Source: Arthrinium phaeospermum | Taxonomy: Eukaryota; Ascomycota; Sordariomycetes; Amphisphaeriales; Apiosporaceae | Direction: 5' to 3' | DNA: 64,000 bases | NCBI GenBank assembly: GCA_006503535.1 | Contig: QYRS01000006.1 | Span: 3,534,001 to 3,598,000 of the forward strand | In this document: positions 47,518 through 58,461 of the stretch, in pieces | How positions within the stretch are numbered: the stretch's first letter is position 1 | Layout of the letters: every line of letters starts with the position of its first letter | Position numbers and translations under genes: made by a program | The notes under the pieces: model-generated | What the model saw: only the letters and a program-made list of their open reading frames with translations | Told to the model about the DNA's origin: nothing | The model's database searches: none

Positions 47518-48246
47518 ATGGCCGACACCAACGCCAGGCACCAGATCGATGCCATGCTCGCCACGCACGCGCGTCTTTCGACCGAGGTGCTGGTCCACGA
47601 AGTCAAAGGCGCCGTCGAGAACGGTCCCCGGCTCTGCGCCACCGGCATCTCCACCGGCATCGCCGTGGCCGTGATGGGAATCTACCGGGACCCGAGCCCC
47701 ACCCCGCGAAACAACCGCTTCCTGCTGCACGCCGGCGAGGGCAGCACCCTGGACGCCGACATGGCCAAGCTCGAGCGGGAGCTCCAGACGGCCCGAACCG
47801 CCGGCCTGCTGGAGCTCGAGGCGCACGTCCTGGTCCCCGAGGCCTTCTCCTTCACGAGACGGGCCCGCCAGCCCAACGAGCCCGAGGCCTCCTCTTCCTC
47901 CCCCCAGCAACAGGGTAATGCTAACACCAGTTCCTCGCCGGACTCCCTGGTGGTGCGAGAATGGGACGAAGATGAGCTCCGCAACCTTCTCGACGCCCAG
48001 AAGGGCCTGCGGGAGCGCCTCGACACGCTCACTCGTGGGGGTAAGATCACTTGGTACAAGTACCCCGTCTGCCACCAGACGGGCCCGCACCGCTACACCC
48101 ACGGCATGATCGTCTTCCCCGACGAGACGGTGGAATGCGGGAGCATTGGCCGGTCCGGCCGGGGGACCGAGATGATGGAGCCTCGGAACATCGACCCCGT
48201 CAAGGAGGGGAGAGAGGACGAGGACTCGGGGCTGCGGTGCTGCTAG
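47518..48246 (+). CDS. Orphan 242-aa protein with C-terminal Cys-Cys
   Basis: Intronless. No family is recognised. The first 120 residues look globular (THARLSTEVLVHEVKG, GISTGIAVAVMGIYRDP, AKLERELQTARTAGLLELEAHVLVPEAFSF). A Ser/Gln-rich linker follows (about 122-140), then a helix (WDEDELRNLLDAQKGLRERLDTL) and an acidic C-terminal tail. The chain ends in GLRCC; a terminal double cysteine is the form geranylgeranylated in Rab GTPases, but this is not a GTPase, so membrane anchoring is only a suggestion. No signal peptide is present. The ATG at 47518 (AAAATGGCC) has a good context and a TATA box 136 bp upstream. Confidence 0.75.
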   Translation: MADTNARHQIDAMLATHARLSTEVLVHEVKGAVENGPRLCATGISTGIAVAVMGIYRDPSPTPRNNRFLLHAGEGSTLDADMAKLERELQTARTAGLLELEAHVLVPEAFSFTRRARQPNEPEASSSSPQQQGNANTSSSPDSLVVREWDEDELRNLLDAQKGLRERLDTLTRGGKITWYKYPVCHQTGPHRYTHGMIVFPDETVECGSIGRSGRGTEMMEPRNIDPVKEGREDEDSGLRCC

Positions 48247-49010
48247 AGGTAATTCGTGTGTGGCTCTGCCCGGTCAAGTAAGTACGTAGTCTGACTTCCC
48301 GTCTTCTTCTTGATAACGGGGACAGCGAGTCGTAAGTAACAATGTAAGTAGGTAAGCAAGAAAGGAATGGCGAGATACATCTATGAAACCAAGTAACATC
48401 TTGACTCTGAGGGGACGAGAGTATCAATAGTCGCATAGAAATATTATCATTGAACAAGGCGCACGCAAGTCAGGCCGTGATTGTCACAACCGTTTCGAAT
48501 CATCGCTGTCTCCTTCGCATACAAGTATACCATCCCCTGACAATGTCTAATCGAAAGCATGTTCATCCTCAAAACCCCAACTACAACACCCTACTCACAC
48601 CAAACAATAAAACGTGCAAAGGCGTCAAAGTGCGTGGGTATCATTTATCATCTTGTTGCTGCTGTTGAAAACCATTCGCGCAAACCTCTACAAGTCTGTA
48701 TGTATGCTGGTAATGACAACGCTCTTCTATTGCAATCCTATCCGCTGGGAAAGAAAGCTCTTGATGTCCTCCCTCCCTCTAGTTGGATCCAGAGAGGAAG
48801 TCCAGTTGGGAGAAAAGTGATATTTCCTAAACTCCGTCTTCCCATGCAATCCTTTCTTTAATCATGCGGGCCGCGAATGAGATCCCATTCTGGAGGTATG
48901 TCGGCCGGCAGGGGGTTCTTCCGCCTAAGATTCGTAGACTGCGGCCGACGAGCCGACTGAAACCGTGACCGCCACCACGGCAGGTTACTTGGAAGCACTG
49001 CACGTGGTCC
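48247..49010. other. Convergent 3' region, no gene seen
   Basis: This 764-bp region lies between the 242-aa orphan and the RS-rich nuclear protein. It should contain both 3' UTRs. No gene or repeat was recognised. Confidence 0.4.
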
Positions 49011-50380
49011 CTAATCCAGTGATCCGTCCTCCAAGAGGGTAGCCGACTTGCCGCGGTCCCATTCCCGCTCTTCCGATTGTTTGACCCAGCGCACATCATC
49101 CTCCCGGTTGCCCCATCCATCCTGGCCACCTCTTTCCCACTTCTTGACCTGCTCCTCACTAAAGCCGGCGGCGCGAAGTCGGTCGCCTCCCTGCTGCTTC
49201 CAGCGTTGGCGATCCCTAAGCGCCTCCAAAGAAGTCCCCCAATCGTCGTCTTCGGCATCAGCGTCGAGGGCAACGTCTACCTTGGGGTCGTAGTCGGAAG
49301 CGAAGCGGCGGTCGATGCCGGACGTACCCGCGACGGCGCCTCGGCCACGCTTGCGAATGGGTGCTGGTTCGGTAGCGGGTGCGGGGCCGATCATGTCCTC
49401 CAAGGGATCCGAGTCCGAATCTTGGTCTTGAGCAACGGGAGAGCGAGGTCGGCGCGAGTGCGAGCGCGGCGGCGAGGCGCCCTTGCTGTGGGAGCCGCGA
49501 CGTTCGCGGTTCTTACCGCTCGAGGAGGACTCTCCGGTATTGTCTCGTTCTCGTGTAGAATGGTGGCGGTGTCGGCTGGAAGAACTCCTGTGTTTATCTT
49601 CTCGGTCGCGGCGATCTCGGGAGGGTGACCTGCGCCGGCGTGGGCGGGTCAAGCCATGCCTCTCGTCGTGGTCGGCAAACAGCTCCCTGGTGGACTCCTT
49701 GCGACTGGATGTGGATGTGGTGGGATCCCTTGCGTCGGGGTCGGCGAACAGCTCTTTCCTAGCGTTTCTGTTGCTGCTGGACCTGGACTCTGGCAAGTCC
49801 CCGTCTTTCCTGGTGCTCCTGCCTTTTATCCTCAGCTCGGTCTTCGGCGCATCCGTAGCAGTGTCTTTGGTCGACCGCCACCGGGCGGCAGAGCGGTCGG
49901 TGCCGTCATCGACCCTGCGCTTCTTAGACGAATCCCCGATGATGGCAGCGATATCGCCGAGCATACGCTTCCTCGTATCCTTGGGGTCCGGTCGCTGCCT
50001 GCGGTGGCGGTCTTGTTCGGACAGGCGCTCGTTCTCCTTCGAGCGCTCGAGGCTGCGGAGCCGCTGGGCCGAGTCGGCGGACTCCTTGGCCAGCAGGGCG
50101 CGGTTGTGGTTCGTCGTGTCGCGGATGATGGAGTTCAGGAAGCGAGTGTTGGGCTTGGGCTGGTGCGCTGGACGCCTGCAAGAGTGACGTGGTCAGCAAA
50201 CATGGCGGGCATAAGTGGGCGGTGATGCGCGCAGGAGTTGCAGTAGAGAAGTACGTACTTGGCCGGTTGGTTGAAGGCTTCGAGGCCCATGGCGGAATAT
50301 TTCAGGGAGCAATCGGCAGCTTCCTTGGCCAGGACCTCGGCGACATAGTCGTCGGTGAGGAGCTCGTGTTTCGGCGGCAT
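49011..50380 (-). CDS. RS-rich nuclear protein, splicing-factor-38B-like
   Basis: Exons 50380-50259 and 50175-49011 are joined by an 83-nt intron (GTACGT/CTTGCAG). Product 428 aa. The conserved N-terminal block reads DDYVAEVLAKEAADCSLKYSAMGLEAF, then PKPNTRFLNSIIRDTTNHN and a Lys/Arg-rich helix. The middle (about 150-300) is a long Arg/Ser-rich region (RRRRSPSRDRRDREDKHRSSS), and a conserved acidic/Trp segment (AEDDDWGTSLEALRDRQRWKQQG, FSEEQVKKWERG) lies near the C-terminus. Many ascomycete orthologues carry the label pre-mRNA-splicing factor 38B, from the RS region rather than a proven function. It is probably a nuclear housekeeping protein. It is divergent from the Sos7 gene. Confidence 0.8.
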
Positions 50381-51018
50381 ATTGGGAAAATTGTTGGCAG
50401 GCAGGAAACCAGTGGCCTTTGAACTTGACGGGTAACGAAGTCGCCGATTAATGTTGAGTGACCAAAACCTCGATGGGATGAACCACCCAATGTCATCGGC
50501 GAAAGCGAACAGCGACCAAAAAGCGAAAAAGGTTGGATGAAGGTAGAGAAAGCCCTCACATGGTTTCAATCACTGGCTGATACACCTGTTATGAGAAGAT
50601 GGGTATCAGGTTGATTGATGGCCAAGTCAAGTCAGACCACGGCCAAGTTCAAAGAGGAGTCTGGATTGACTGATCAGATCCGGATCCTCTCCTCAGTTTT
50701 GCCCTTTGACGTAAGTGGGGAGTGCCCACTTAGCACCAGCATTGAGTTCAGCGGTGCTGGGTTCAGTACTTTCAGCGGTACTTGCAGCAATAACGCCCTG
50801 TAAGGAGGGGTCTACAGGGGACCCCCCACTCACATCCAATGCACTGGCAACAGCCAGCCTAAGCCAGATCGAGGTAAATGAAAACAAATCGCAAATCAAT
50901 GCAAGTCGCGCGCCGCCGACCTTGTTGCCAAAACATTTTCTGTAAAATACTCACACCTTCATTCACAGCACATGCCACACTAAACCAGTTGCGCACACTT
51001 CTATCTCAACTACCCGCC
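50381..51018. promoter_or_regulatory. Divergent promoter region
   Basis: This 638-bp region separates the RS-rich protein (minus) from Sos7 (plus) and should carry both promoters. No TATA box or other clear element was recognised. Confidence 0.4.
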
Positions 51019-51969
51019 ATGGCCAAATCAAAGACGCCCTCCAAAACCCCGTCGAAGACGCCCTCAAAGACGCCCAAATCGACGCAAAAGGCGGCCCCGC
51101 CGCAAACGCCCGAAGAAGTGCTGGAGGCCATCAAGCAGCTCAACGCCAAGCACGAACTCAGCATCATCCGCCTCTCCGAGCCCATCTCCACCGACATCTC
51201 CTCCGCCCAGCAGCACCAGCAACAGCTGCAGCAACAACAGCGCACCTCCGATGTCTCCGCCGCCTCGCTCGACGCGCCCACGCCGGCCTCGCTCGAGGCC
51301 GACCTGACGCACTACCGCGAGCTCTTCGCCAAGCTGCGCTTCAGCTACGTCGAGCAGGTCACGAAAGAAAAGTTCATCCGCGCCATCGTCGGCGACCCGC
51401 CCCTCATCGTCACGCCCCAGGAGAACCTCGACCTCGAGCTGCAGAACGGCGCCGCCAAGGCCGACCTCAAGGCCCTCAAGACCGAGGTCGCCTCCATGGT
51501 CGAGGCGCTCGAGCGCAAGGGCCGCGAGCTTGCGGCGCGCTACGAGGGCGTCAAGCTCGACGTGACAAAGCTGGAGGAGCTGCCGCAGAAGATCGCGGGG
51601 CTGGAGGAGGCGGTGCGGGAGCTGCGCGAGACCCACGCCGAGCGGCTGCACGCGAACCCCGACATGAACCTGCCGCTGCAGAAGACGGTGGAGCTGGTCG
51701 AGGAGCGGAAGCGGCGCCGCGACGAGCTGGACCGCCAGCTCGAGCAGTTGCAGAACCAGGTGCCGCGCAAGAAGAAGGAGCTCGAAAGGCTGCAGACGGA
51801 GCTCCAGCCGCTGGAGACCAAGCGCACCAACAGCACGGCCGCCGCGCGGGAGGCGAAGCGTCGAAAGGACGGTGCCGTGGGTGGGGTCGAGGACGATCTG
51901 GAGGAGAGGGGCCGCTGGTTCAGGGCGGCCGAGGCTGGACTGCGGCAGATGCTGGAACTGGAGTCCTGA
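51019..51969 (+). CDS. sos7: Kinetochore protein Sos7
   Basis: Intronless, 316 aa. The N-terminus holds a short SKTP tandem (four units) and a basic, disordered tail. Residues 25-60 include TPEEVLEAIKQLNAKHELSI. A polyglutamine patch (about 62-76) follows. The Sos7 signature is LRFSYVEQVTKEKFIRAIVGDPPLIVTPQENLDLE at about 105-140. The rest (about 140-316) is a nearly continuous coiled coil with heptad Leu/Glu/Lys/Arg. Sos7 is an outer-kinetochore factor of fission yeast linked to the Mis12/Spc7 complex, so this is a housekeeping chromosome-segregation gene. I chose the ATG at 51019 because it starts the SKTP tail; the upstream in-frame extension looks like leader sequence. Confidence 0.85.
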   Translation: MAKSKTPSKTPSKTPSKTPKSTQKAAPPQTPEEVLEAIKQLNAKHELSIIRLSEPISTDISSAQQHQQQLQQQQRTSDVSAASLDAPTPASLEADLTHYRELFAKLRFSYVEQVTKEKFIRAIVGDPPLIVTPQENLDLELQNGAAKADLKALKTEVASMVEALERKGRELAARYEGVKLDVTKLEELPQKIAGLEEAVRELRETHAERLHANPDMNLPLQKTVELVEERKRRRDELDRQLEQLQNQVPRKKKELERLQTELQPLETKRTNSTAAAREAKRRKDGAVGGVEDDLEERGRWFRAAEAGLRQMLELES

Positions 51970-52366
51970 GTGTTTGGCTGTCTGGATATCGAGTTTTTAC
52001 GAGTAATGAAGGACTAGGGCAAGGAGTTTGGAGTTTCTATTTGGAGGCAGTATTCGAGGTTTTTCGGGATGTGATTGGCCATTCTGGAGATGCGAGTCTT
52101 GCCGACGTTCCTGGTATCGCTGGAGGTTGTCCCACGAGGGGAACGAATGCCAAATATCTCGTTGGGATTGCGTGATGCGGAGAGGGGTAGATCATTGGCC
52201 AGGAGACCCCAAAATGGTTCACTCCAACTCCAACTCGGCGACGACGTCAGTTCAAGGTGACAACTGTACATATAATAAAGAAGATACCCCGCGCTTAAAT
52301 CTTGAGTTGCTCTGCGTTTCTGGATCAGGTAGTCGACCAAAATACTGGAATTACCAATCTTGAACC
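51970..52366. other. Intergenic, no gene seen
   Basis: This 397-bp region lies between Sos7 and the dioxygenase, both on plus. It should hold the Sos7 3' UTR and the dioxygenase promoter; a TATAATAA word at about 52269-52276 lies near 95 bp upstream of the start and may be its core element. Confidence 0.35.
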
Positions 52367-53700
52367 ATGGCGACCCAAGAATCAACACGAACGAATGACC
52401 AGATCAAGCCAGAGTTACCAAAATGGCAGCGACCCAAGAAGACGAATTATGATCTTCCCTGGGCCGACATCCAGATCATCGACTTGTCCACCTTTGACGA
52501 TCCGGGCGGAAAGGAGAAGTTAGCAGCAGAACTTCGAGATGCCGTAAGTTACATAATACATACCTTCGTCCCATCCCAAGATCTATCACACTGACCGCAA
52601 ATCAAGATCCACCACACCGGCTTCTTCAGCGTCGTCGGCAGCGGCATCTCGGGCGCCGAGGTGCAGCGCCAGTACGACATCGCCCAGGCCTTCTTCGCGC
52701 TGCCCCACGCGGCCAAGGCGAGGCCCGAGTACAAGTGCGACTTTGCGAACGGCAACTACTTTGGCTACCGCGAGATCTACGAGGCCACCATCCGCGGCAC
52801 CGAGGTCCGCAACAACGTCGAGCAGTGGAACCACGCCAAGTTCACGGGGCTGTACGCGGGGGAGGCCCGGCACCCCTTCTTCGCGCCCTACGAGGGCGAG
52901 ATTGCGGAGTTCTCGCGAGTAAGACTAAATAAACCCTTATTCGGCATCCCCAATCAGAGCACATGTAAGGTCTGATTTATTGACCCTCTCCGTAGAAAGC
53001 CCTCGGCGTGGCCCAGAAGCTCCTCGAGCTTTGCGCCCTCATCCTCGAGCTGCCCCCGGCCTTCTTCGCGGACCAGCACCGCTACGACCGCCCCAGCGAC
53101 GACCACCTGCGCTACATGAGCTACCGCCCCCGCCCGCTCGCCGACGACGCCCGGGTCGACAACACCTGGGCGCGGGCGCACACCGACTTCGGCACGCTGA
53201 CGCTGCTGTGGAGCCAGAACGTCGCGGGGCTCCAGATCAAGACTGCAAACTCTTCTGTCGAGGATGAGGACGAAGGGAGCTGGAAGTATGTCCCGCCCGT
53301 CGAAACCGACGACAACACGGGCATCATCTGCAATGTGGGCGACGCCCTCGACTTCTGGTCCGCGTCTTACCTCAAGTCGACGACGCACCGGGTCGTGCGC
53401 CCGCCGCCGGACCAGCTGGGGGCGAACCGGCTGGGGCTCTTCTATTTCGTGCGGCCCGGGGACGAGGCGGAGATCAAGCCGGCCGCGGCGTCGCCCTTGT
53501 TGCGGCGGTTAGGGCTGGTGAAGAGCAGCAGCCGCGAGGAAGAGGGGCAGGAGAGCAGCAATGAGGAAGGGGAGAAGGTCACGGGGAAGATGTACGTGAG
53601 GGAGCGGGTCAAGGACTACCACAGTCACGGGGACTATGCCGATCGCACGGGGCAGGTGTTCCAGGTGGGGAATTTGCGGATTGTGGACGAGGCCAGATGA
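52367..53700 (+). CDS. 2-oxoglutarate/Fe(II) dioxygenase, isopenicillin-N-synthase-like
   Basis: Three exons: 52367-52543, 52607-52918 and 52996-53700. All junctions are phase 0; the first intron has a CTGAC branch. Product 397 aa. The DIOX_N part is at about 35-150: IQIIDLSTF, HHTGFFSVVGSGI, FFALPHAAKA. The catalytic jelly-roll has the iron ligands His225 and Asp227 (ARAHTDFGTLTLLW) and His294 (STTHRVV), with Arg308 (NRLGLFYF) to bind 2-oxoglutarate. Typical length for the family. Such enzymes hydroxylate, desaturate or cyclise small molecules in the cytosol; substrate unknown. It is 11 kb from the NRPS, beyond housekeeping genes, so cluster membership is unlikely. A charged insert at about 342-365 precedes the conserved KDYHSHGDY end. 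Confidence 0.93.
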
Positions 53701-54547
53701 TAGTGATGAAGTTTGAGAGCCTCTACAAAGCCGATTGATCTTGGCACATCCGAACCACTCAAGTTGGCAAAAACATATACATCGAAACATGACCTGTTCT
53801 TGGTAATCATGTCTCCATTCCGTACAGGCTACTTCAGGTAGTCAAAAACCGTGTTTGTTGGTTTTCCAACAGCCCTAATCCGGCCGCCTCAGGATGCGCA
53901 TTTAACAGGGTATAGTTTCCAATACACCGTCCTACATTCCTTCATCTTCATTCCCACATCCCCTATGTCCCTTGCGAGACATGGCACAAGTCTCTTGATT
54001 TCCACCAAAAGACAAAACCACGCCTATGACTGTTTCCTCCAGCCCTCCGCCGGAGCCGGGCGATCTATCGGCCGATGATACGATCCAGAGTGCTGGGAAG
54101 CTTGGCCGGATACTGGCAAACCGGCTGCCGTCGAATATGGCTCATAGTGATGACTTCGTAGTAGCACAAGTTGCAGAGCGCCTTCTTGGGGTCTTGCTGG
54201 CCGACGACTCCATTCATGCAACCGCGGCCGATCTTGGTGCATTGACAAGTGCAGGGACGGGGCATTCTGATTGATTGGTGGTTATGGATGTAAATAAACT
54301 CGATGGGTGGCACTGGTGACACGAAAGTTGGGGACATAGGAAACAGGTCGGGGGTTTCCCTGGCCCTCGAGGTAGTCATCTCGAGGGGCCTCATTGTTGA
54401 AGGCCTGCATGGCAGCGGGTGCGTGATAAAGGGGGCTTTGTCCCAACTCCCAGCCCCCGATCAAGACACAGCTGGGCAACAAGGGACCCTCTACGACATC
54501 GACGGCAGCACAATGAGAGTATTGGCGACATCAGCTGCACTACCAGG
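53701..54547. other. Intergenic, one small ORF
   Basis: This region lies between the dioxygenase and the SDR (convergent). It contains a small cysteine-rich frame (54065-54265, minus, listed separately). An 82-codon plus-strand frame (54026-54274) covers the same bases and is less convincing because it lacks any motif. No RNA gene was recognised. Confidence 0.35.
54065..54265 (-). CDS. Small cysteine-rich protein, possible zinc binder
   Basis: A 66-aa frame starts MPRPCTCQCTKIGRGC and continues to ALCNLCYYE. Its six cysteines (C-x-C-x-C-x6-C, then C-x2-C) would suit one zinc site. There is no signal peptide. The frame stays open upstream, so the start is uncertain, and an intron cannot be excluded. 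No family is recognised. It lies on the same strand as the SDR gene, just downstream of it. Confidence 0.4.
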   Translation of the reverse strand: MPRPCTCQCTKIGRGCMNGVVGQQDPKKALCNLCYYEVITMSHIRRQPVCQYPAKLPSTLDRIIGR

Positions 54548-55312
54548 TCAGGTCATGACCAGCCCACAGTCCACATTCAAGTTCTGCCCCGTCGCGGCCT
54601 CGGCCCACGGACTGGCAAAGAACAGCACCGCGCCCGCGACCTGCCCCGGCGTCGCCACCCTCCGCAGCGGCGCCGCCCGCGCGACCTGCTCGAACACGGC
54701 GTCGGGCGTGCCGCGGCTCGCGTCCGTCGTCTGTAACAAACCGCCGCTGACCATGTTGCAGGTGACGCCCCGGGGCCCCAGCTCGGCGGCGCAGGTCCGG
54801 GTGAAGGCCAGCAGGGCGCCCTTGGCGGCCGTGTAGTCCTGGTAGGGCACCACGGGGTTGGCGACGAGGTTGGAGCCGATGTTGATTACACGTCCTCTCT
54901 CGAGCTTGGCGAAGCCCGGCAGGGCCGCCTGCGTCGTGTTCAGGGCGCCGCGGACGATGCCTTGGAGCTGCTGGTCGAAGGCGGTCCAGGTGATGTCGCC
55001 CAGCTTGGGCCGGGCGTCGCCGTCGAAGGAGAAGGCGGGCAGGGCGTTGTTGACGACGGTGTGCACGGGCTTCCCGAAGTGCGCCTCGGCCTGCTGGAAC
55101 ATGGCTTCGACCTGGGCTGGGTCGGTGACGTCGGCCTGGATCGCAATGGCACCGCCGCCCCGGATCTCGGCGGCGAGAGCCTCGGCCAGCTCGCGGTTCT
55201 GCCGGTAGTTGACGACGACGCGGGCCCCCTCAGCGGCGAAAGCGCGGGCGATGGCGGCACCCAGGCCCCTGGACGCGCCGGTGACTAGGACGGCTTGGTC
55301 GTTGAGCCTCAT
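54548..55312 (-). CDS. Short-chain dehydrogenase/reductase, 3-oxoacyl-ACP-reductase-like
   Basis: Intronless, 254 aa, a complete classical SDR. The NAD(P) glycine motif is TGASRGLG at 11-18. An Arg at 37 (VNYRQNRE) favours NADPH. ADVTD (60-64) binds adenine, and NNA is at 88-90. The catalytic residues are Ser147 (NIGSN), Tyr160 and Lys164 (YTAAK). GPRGVTCNMVSGG follows, and the ending is LNVDCG. The closest general type is the FabG-like 3-oxoacyl reductase group, but substrate cannot be inferred. It is divergent from a Zn2Cys6 regulator across 702 bp, so the two may form a small regulated unit. GC-rich, single exon. Confidence 0.93.
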   Translation of the reverse strand: MRLNDQAVLVTGASRGLGAAIARAFAAEGARVVVNYRQNRELAEALAAEIRGGGAIAIQADVTDPAQVEAMFQQAEAHFGKPVHTVVNNALPAFSFDGDARPKLGDITWTAFDQQLQGIVRGALNTTQAALPGFAKLERGRVINIGSNLVANPVVPYQDYTAAKGALLAFTRTCAAELGPRGVTCNMVSGGLLQTTDASRGTPDAVFEQVARAAPLRRVATPGQVAGAVLFFASPWAEAATGQNLNVDCGLVMT

Positions 55313-56014
55313 GACGGCGATGATGTTGGGATGATGTGGTTGTGCAACCCCAATGTGGCATCCGATGAGTGACCCCCACTGTCAGGCTACCTGGGCGTGC
55401 TATCCCTTTTCCGTACTAGCGGACAGGCCCCTCGGCAGGCAATGCGCGTCCTTGACTCGTATCTTCCCGCCCCGTCTTGCTGGGTAATCGTATTCGAACG
55501 ACATGGCATTGGGATGGCAGGCAACCAGGTCTAATATCGACCCGTCCATTCTCGTATTGGTGTCAGGTCAGCAAGCCATCAGGGCCAGAGGATTGGGGAA
55601 GATTGGTGGGTGTTTTTGTTTGCTGGAAGCTTGTAGCCGATCTACGTGCCAAGACGCAGGGATCTGGTGGCCGCCTGGCCGCCTGGCCGCCTTCAGCCAA
55701 AGCGGTTCGCAAAGGGTCCGGTTGACTCCGGCTTTTCTGATTGGCCAATGCCCCCTGTTCCACGAATGATGGGAATCACACACCCAAATTGCGGGAAGGG
55801 GTTCCCTGGCTGGCAGCCGTGGCCTAAAGGGTCTCAGTCTTCTCGAGTCCAACGCGAGGAAAACACCCCCCCTTATCCCCCCCAACCAATGGTCCGCCAG
55901 TGCATGTCTCTGAATTGGCTTTCCGCGTCAACAACCGGGTCGGGCGGCCTCGGGGTCTCTGCAATTCTGCGAAACTAGAGTCAAAGTAGCTAACCTTTAG
56001 GCTCACCTGCCTCC
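55313..56014. promoter_or_regulatory. Divergent promoter region, SDR and Zn2Cys6 regulator
   Basis: This 702-bp region lies between the SDR (minus) and the transcription factor (plus). A regulator divergent from its target often binds such a region, but I see no clear CGG-n-CCG palindrome. A GGCCGCCTGGCC direct repeat (GGCCGCCT repeated at about 55669-55692) is the only visible local structure. Confidence 0.35.
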
Positions 56015-58461
56015 ATGGCCACAAATCTGCCCGGTAACCAAGCTCGACCACACATGCGCCGCATCCTGCCCGCCCCAGCCCTCACTAAACGGCCGCCGTC
56101 GCCCCCGCCCCAGCAGCCTCCCCCCAAGGCGCGGGCCCCCAATGTCGTCGCGGCCTGCGAAGAGTGCCGCAAGCACAAGTGCAGGGTGAGACTTTCCGTC
56201 GCTTTACTTTGCATCTAGTCCGACCCTTTTTCCCAGCCTGCCATGCTGTCTGCTTTCCCCTTACTCCTGCTAATCCACTATCCACCCCGCCCACTAGTGC
56301 TCGGGCGAAAAGCCAACCTGTAGCCGCTGCCTCAAGCGCAGCATCCACTGCCGCTACCGGGAGGTGGTGACGCCGGAACTCCTCAAGCAGACCAACAACG
56401 ACCTGCGGGACCGCGGCAACGCCAACGAGGAGATACTCCAGCTGCTGAAGAACCTGCCCGACCAGGAAGCCCACGATGTCTTGGCGAGGCTCCGCTCCGG
56501 CGCCAGCGTCTCCACCATCGTGAACCAGGTCAAGGCCGGAGATCTCCTGCTCCAGCTGGCCGTCGCGCCCGAGACCCGCTTCCGCTATGAGTTCCCTTAC
56601 CGCTCCGAGATGCCGGCCGAGTTCGTCGTGGACAACCCGTACCTGAAATCAACGCTCTACAAGGCGGCGTCCTTGTACAGCAACAACAACGCGACATCAC
56701 CGCTGGCGCGGCACCATGCGTCGGCGACATCCGACCAAGAAATGGCGGACCTCCAGAGTCTTTACTTGAGGCCGTTTCATGCGGCGCACATGGTCGACCC
56801 ACGGCTCTCGGACGCGAGACCCTCGCTGTGGACCGCCGTCTGCGACGACGACGTGCTCATGCGAGATCTCCTGGCCGTCTGGTTCCGGTGCGAGTACCAA
56901 TTCACGTCGGCGTGCCAAAAGGACTACTTCCTCGAGGACATGGTGAACAAGCGCCAAGACTATTGCTCGTCGCTCTTGGTCAACATCGTCCTCGCTTATG
57001 CTTGTGTAGGTGCCTATCAACAAGTAGACAACAAGGTACAGTTCTGATCAGGCTTCTAGGTCTGCTATCCGCGCTTCTCCAACCGCGCCGAGTACTGGAA
57101 TCCCCACACCCTGCTGTACCGCTTCCTAGCCGAGGCCAAGCGCCTCTGGGAGCTCGAGGCGGCCGAGCCCCGCCTCACCACCATCCAGGCCGGCCTGTTC
57201 TTCAACGTGTTCCACAACCTCTGCGGCCTCGACGAGATCGGGCAGGCCTATCGGATCCACGCCATCGCCCTGGCCCATGAGCTGGGTTTCTACGACGGCC
57301 CCATCACCGCCCCGAGCGAGAAGATGCGGAAGGCCAAAATATACACGGCGTGGGCGTTGTACAGCTGGGAATCGTGAGTTGTCCTACCCCCTAACGCCGG
57401 TTTCGAAGTTGGGCCTGCTACTAACTGACATCGTCACTAGGCTTGTGGGATTCTCTTTCATGATCCCCCCGTTGCTCAAACAACCACCCCACGACCCCCT
57501 ACCCGATCCAGCCAAAGACGCTCAATGGTATGGGGAGGTCTGGGTTAAGTACCCCTCGAGCCAGGTGCTCACGCCGACCTACTTTGGCTACGGCTTCAAG
57601 GCGAAGTGCGACTTCCGGATCCTCATGAACGAGTTCTGCCACGCCGCCTACTCGACTGGGTCGGGAGGGAGTGTCGGCCTGGACGAGGCCAACAAGCTGC
57701 GGAAGAGGCTCGTCGCGTGGTACGACGGCTTGTCGAGGCCGCTCCTGCCCGAGAACATTGTCTTTCCTTCGCAGTTGCAGCTGCAGTAAGTGTTCCACGA
57801 TACATCATCTAGACGAGACACGATCTGACGAGAAAACAACAGCATGTACTACCACAACCTCCTCCTCTCCATCTACGAGCCCCTGCTCGACACCAAAACA
57901 ACCCAACACCCCTCGCCCCAGGCCGTCGTCGCCGACGCCACCCGCTACCTGCAGACCCTGATCCGGCTGTACTACCTGCGCCACGGCTTCGAGTCGATGG
58001 ATCTGTTTATTGTCATCCCGCTCGTCAACGCGGGGTTCCACTGCATCGACGACATCAACAACCACCACGGCGACCAGATGTCGCCCGAGCGGCTCGAGGT
58101 CCTGCGGTCGACGCTGATCCTCATCGCCAAGGGCCTCCACAGCCAGCGGTCGAACCACTACCTGGCCGAGGCGCTGTTCCGGGTGGTGCGGGGCCGCATG
58201 CGCCTGCAGGAGGCGTCCCTGCTGAAAACGACGCTGCACTTCGACGAGGGCGAGGAGGACCGCAAGTCGGCCATGGTGCAGACGGTGCGGAGCCACTGGC
58301 CCGTCACCGTGGTCAAGAAGAAGGAGGACCTGGACGAGCATATCTTGGGGAACCTGGTGGAGAACTATGCGCATTTGAACGTGGAGGAGGAGGGGAGTGG
58401 CGATTCCCAGAGGGCGTCTTCGGGGTCGGTTTCTAGTGCTAGGGCGACTGAGAGGGCGTAG
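56015..58461 (+). CDS. Zn2Cys6 fungal transcription factor
   Basis: Five exons: 56015-56185, 56298-57005, 57060-57373, 57441-57785 and 57843-58461. Product 718 aa. The Zn2Cys6 finger is at residues 48-75 and is split by the first intron: ACEECRKHKCR|CSGEKPTCSRC, spacing C-x2-C-x6-C-x6-C-x2-C-x6-C. A Pro-rich N-terminal tail precedes it. The middle homology region shows PSLWTAVCDDDVLMRDLLAVWFRCEY, NIVLAYAC, YWNPHTLLYRFLAEAKRLWELE and AWALYSWES. The helical remainder is typical of the fungal-specific transcription-factor domain. It binds DNA, usually CGG half-sites, in the nucleus. Its target is unknown; the divergent SDR is the first candidate. A regulator for the PKS/NRPS 15 kb away is possible but unsupported. 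Confidence 0.93.
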
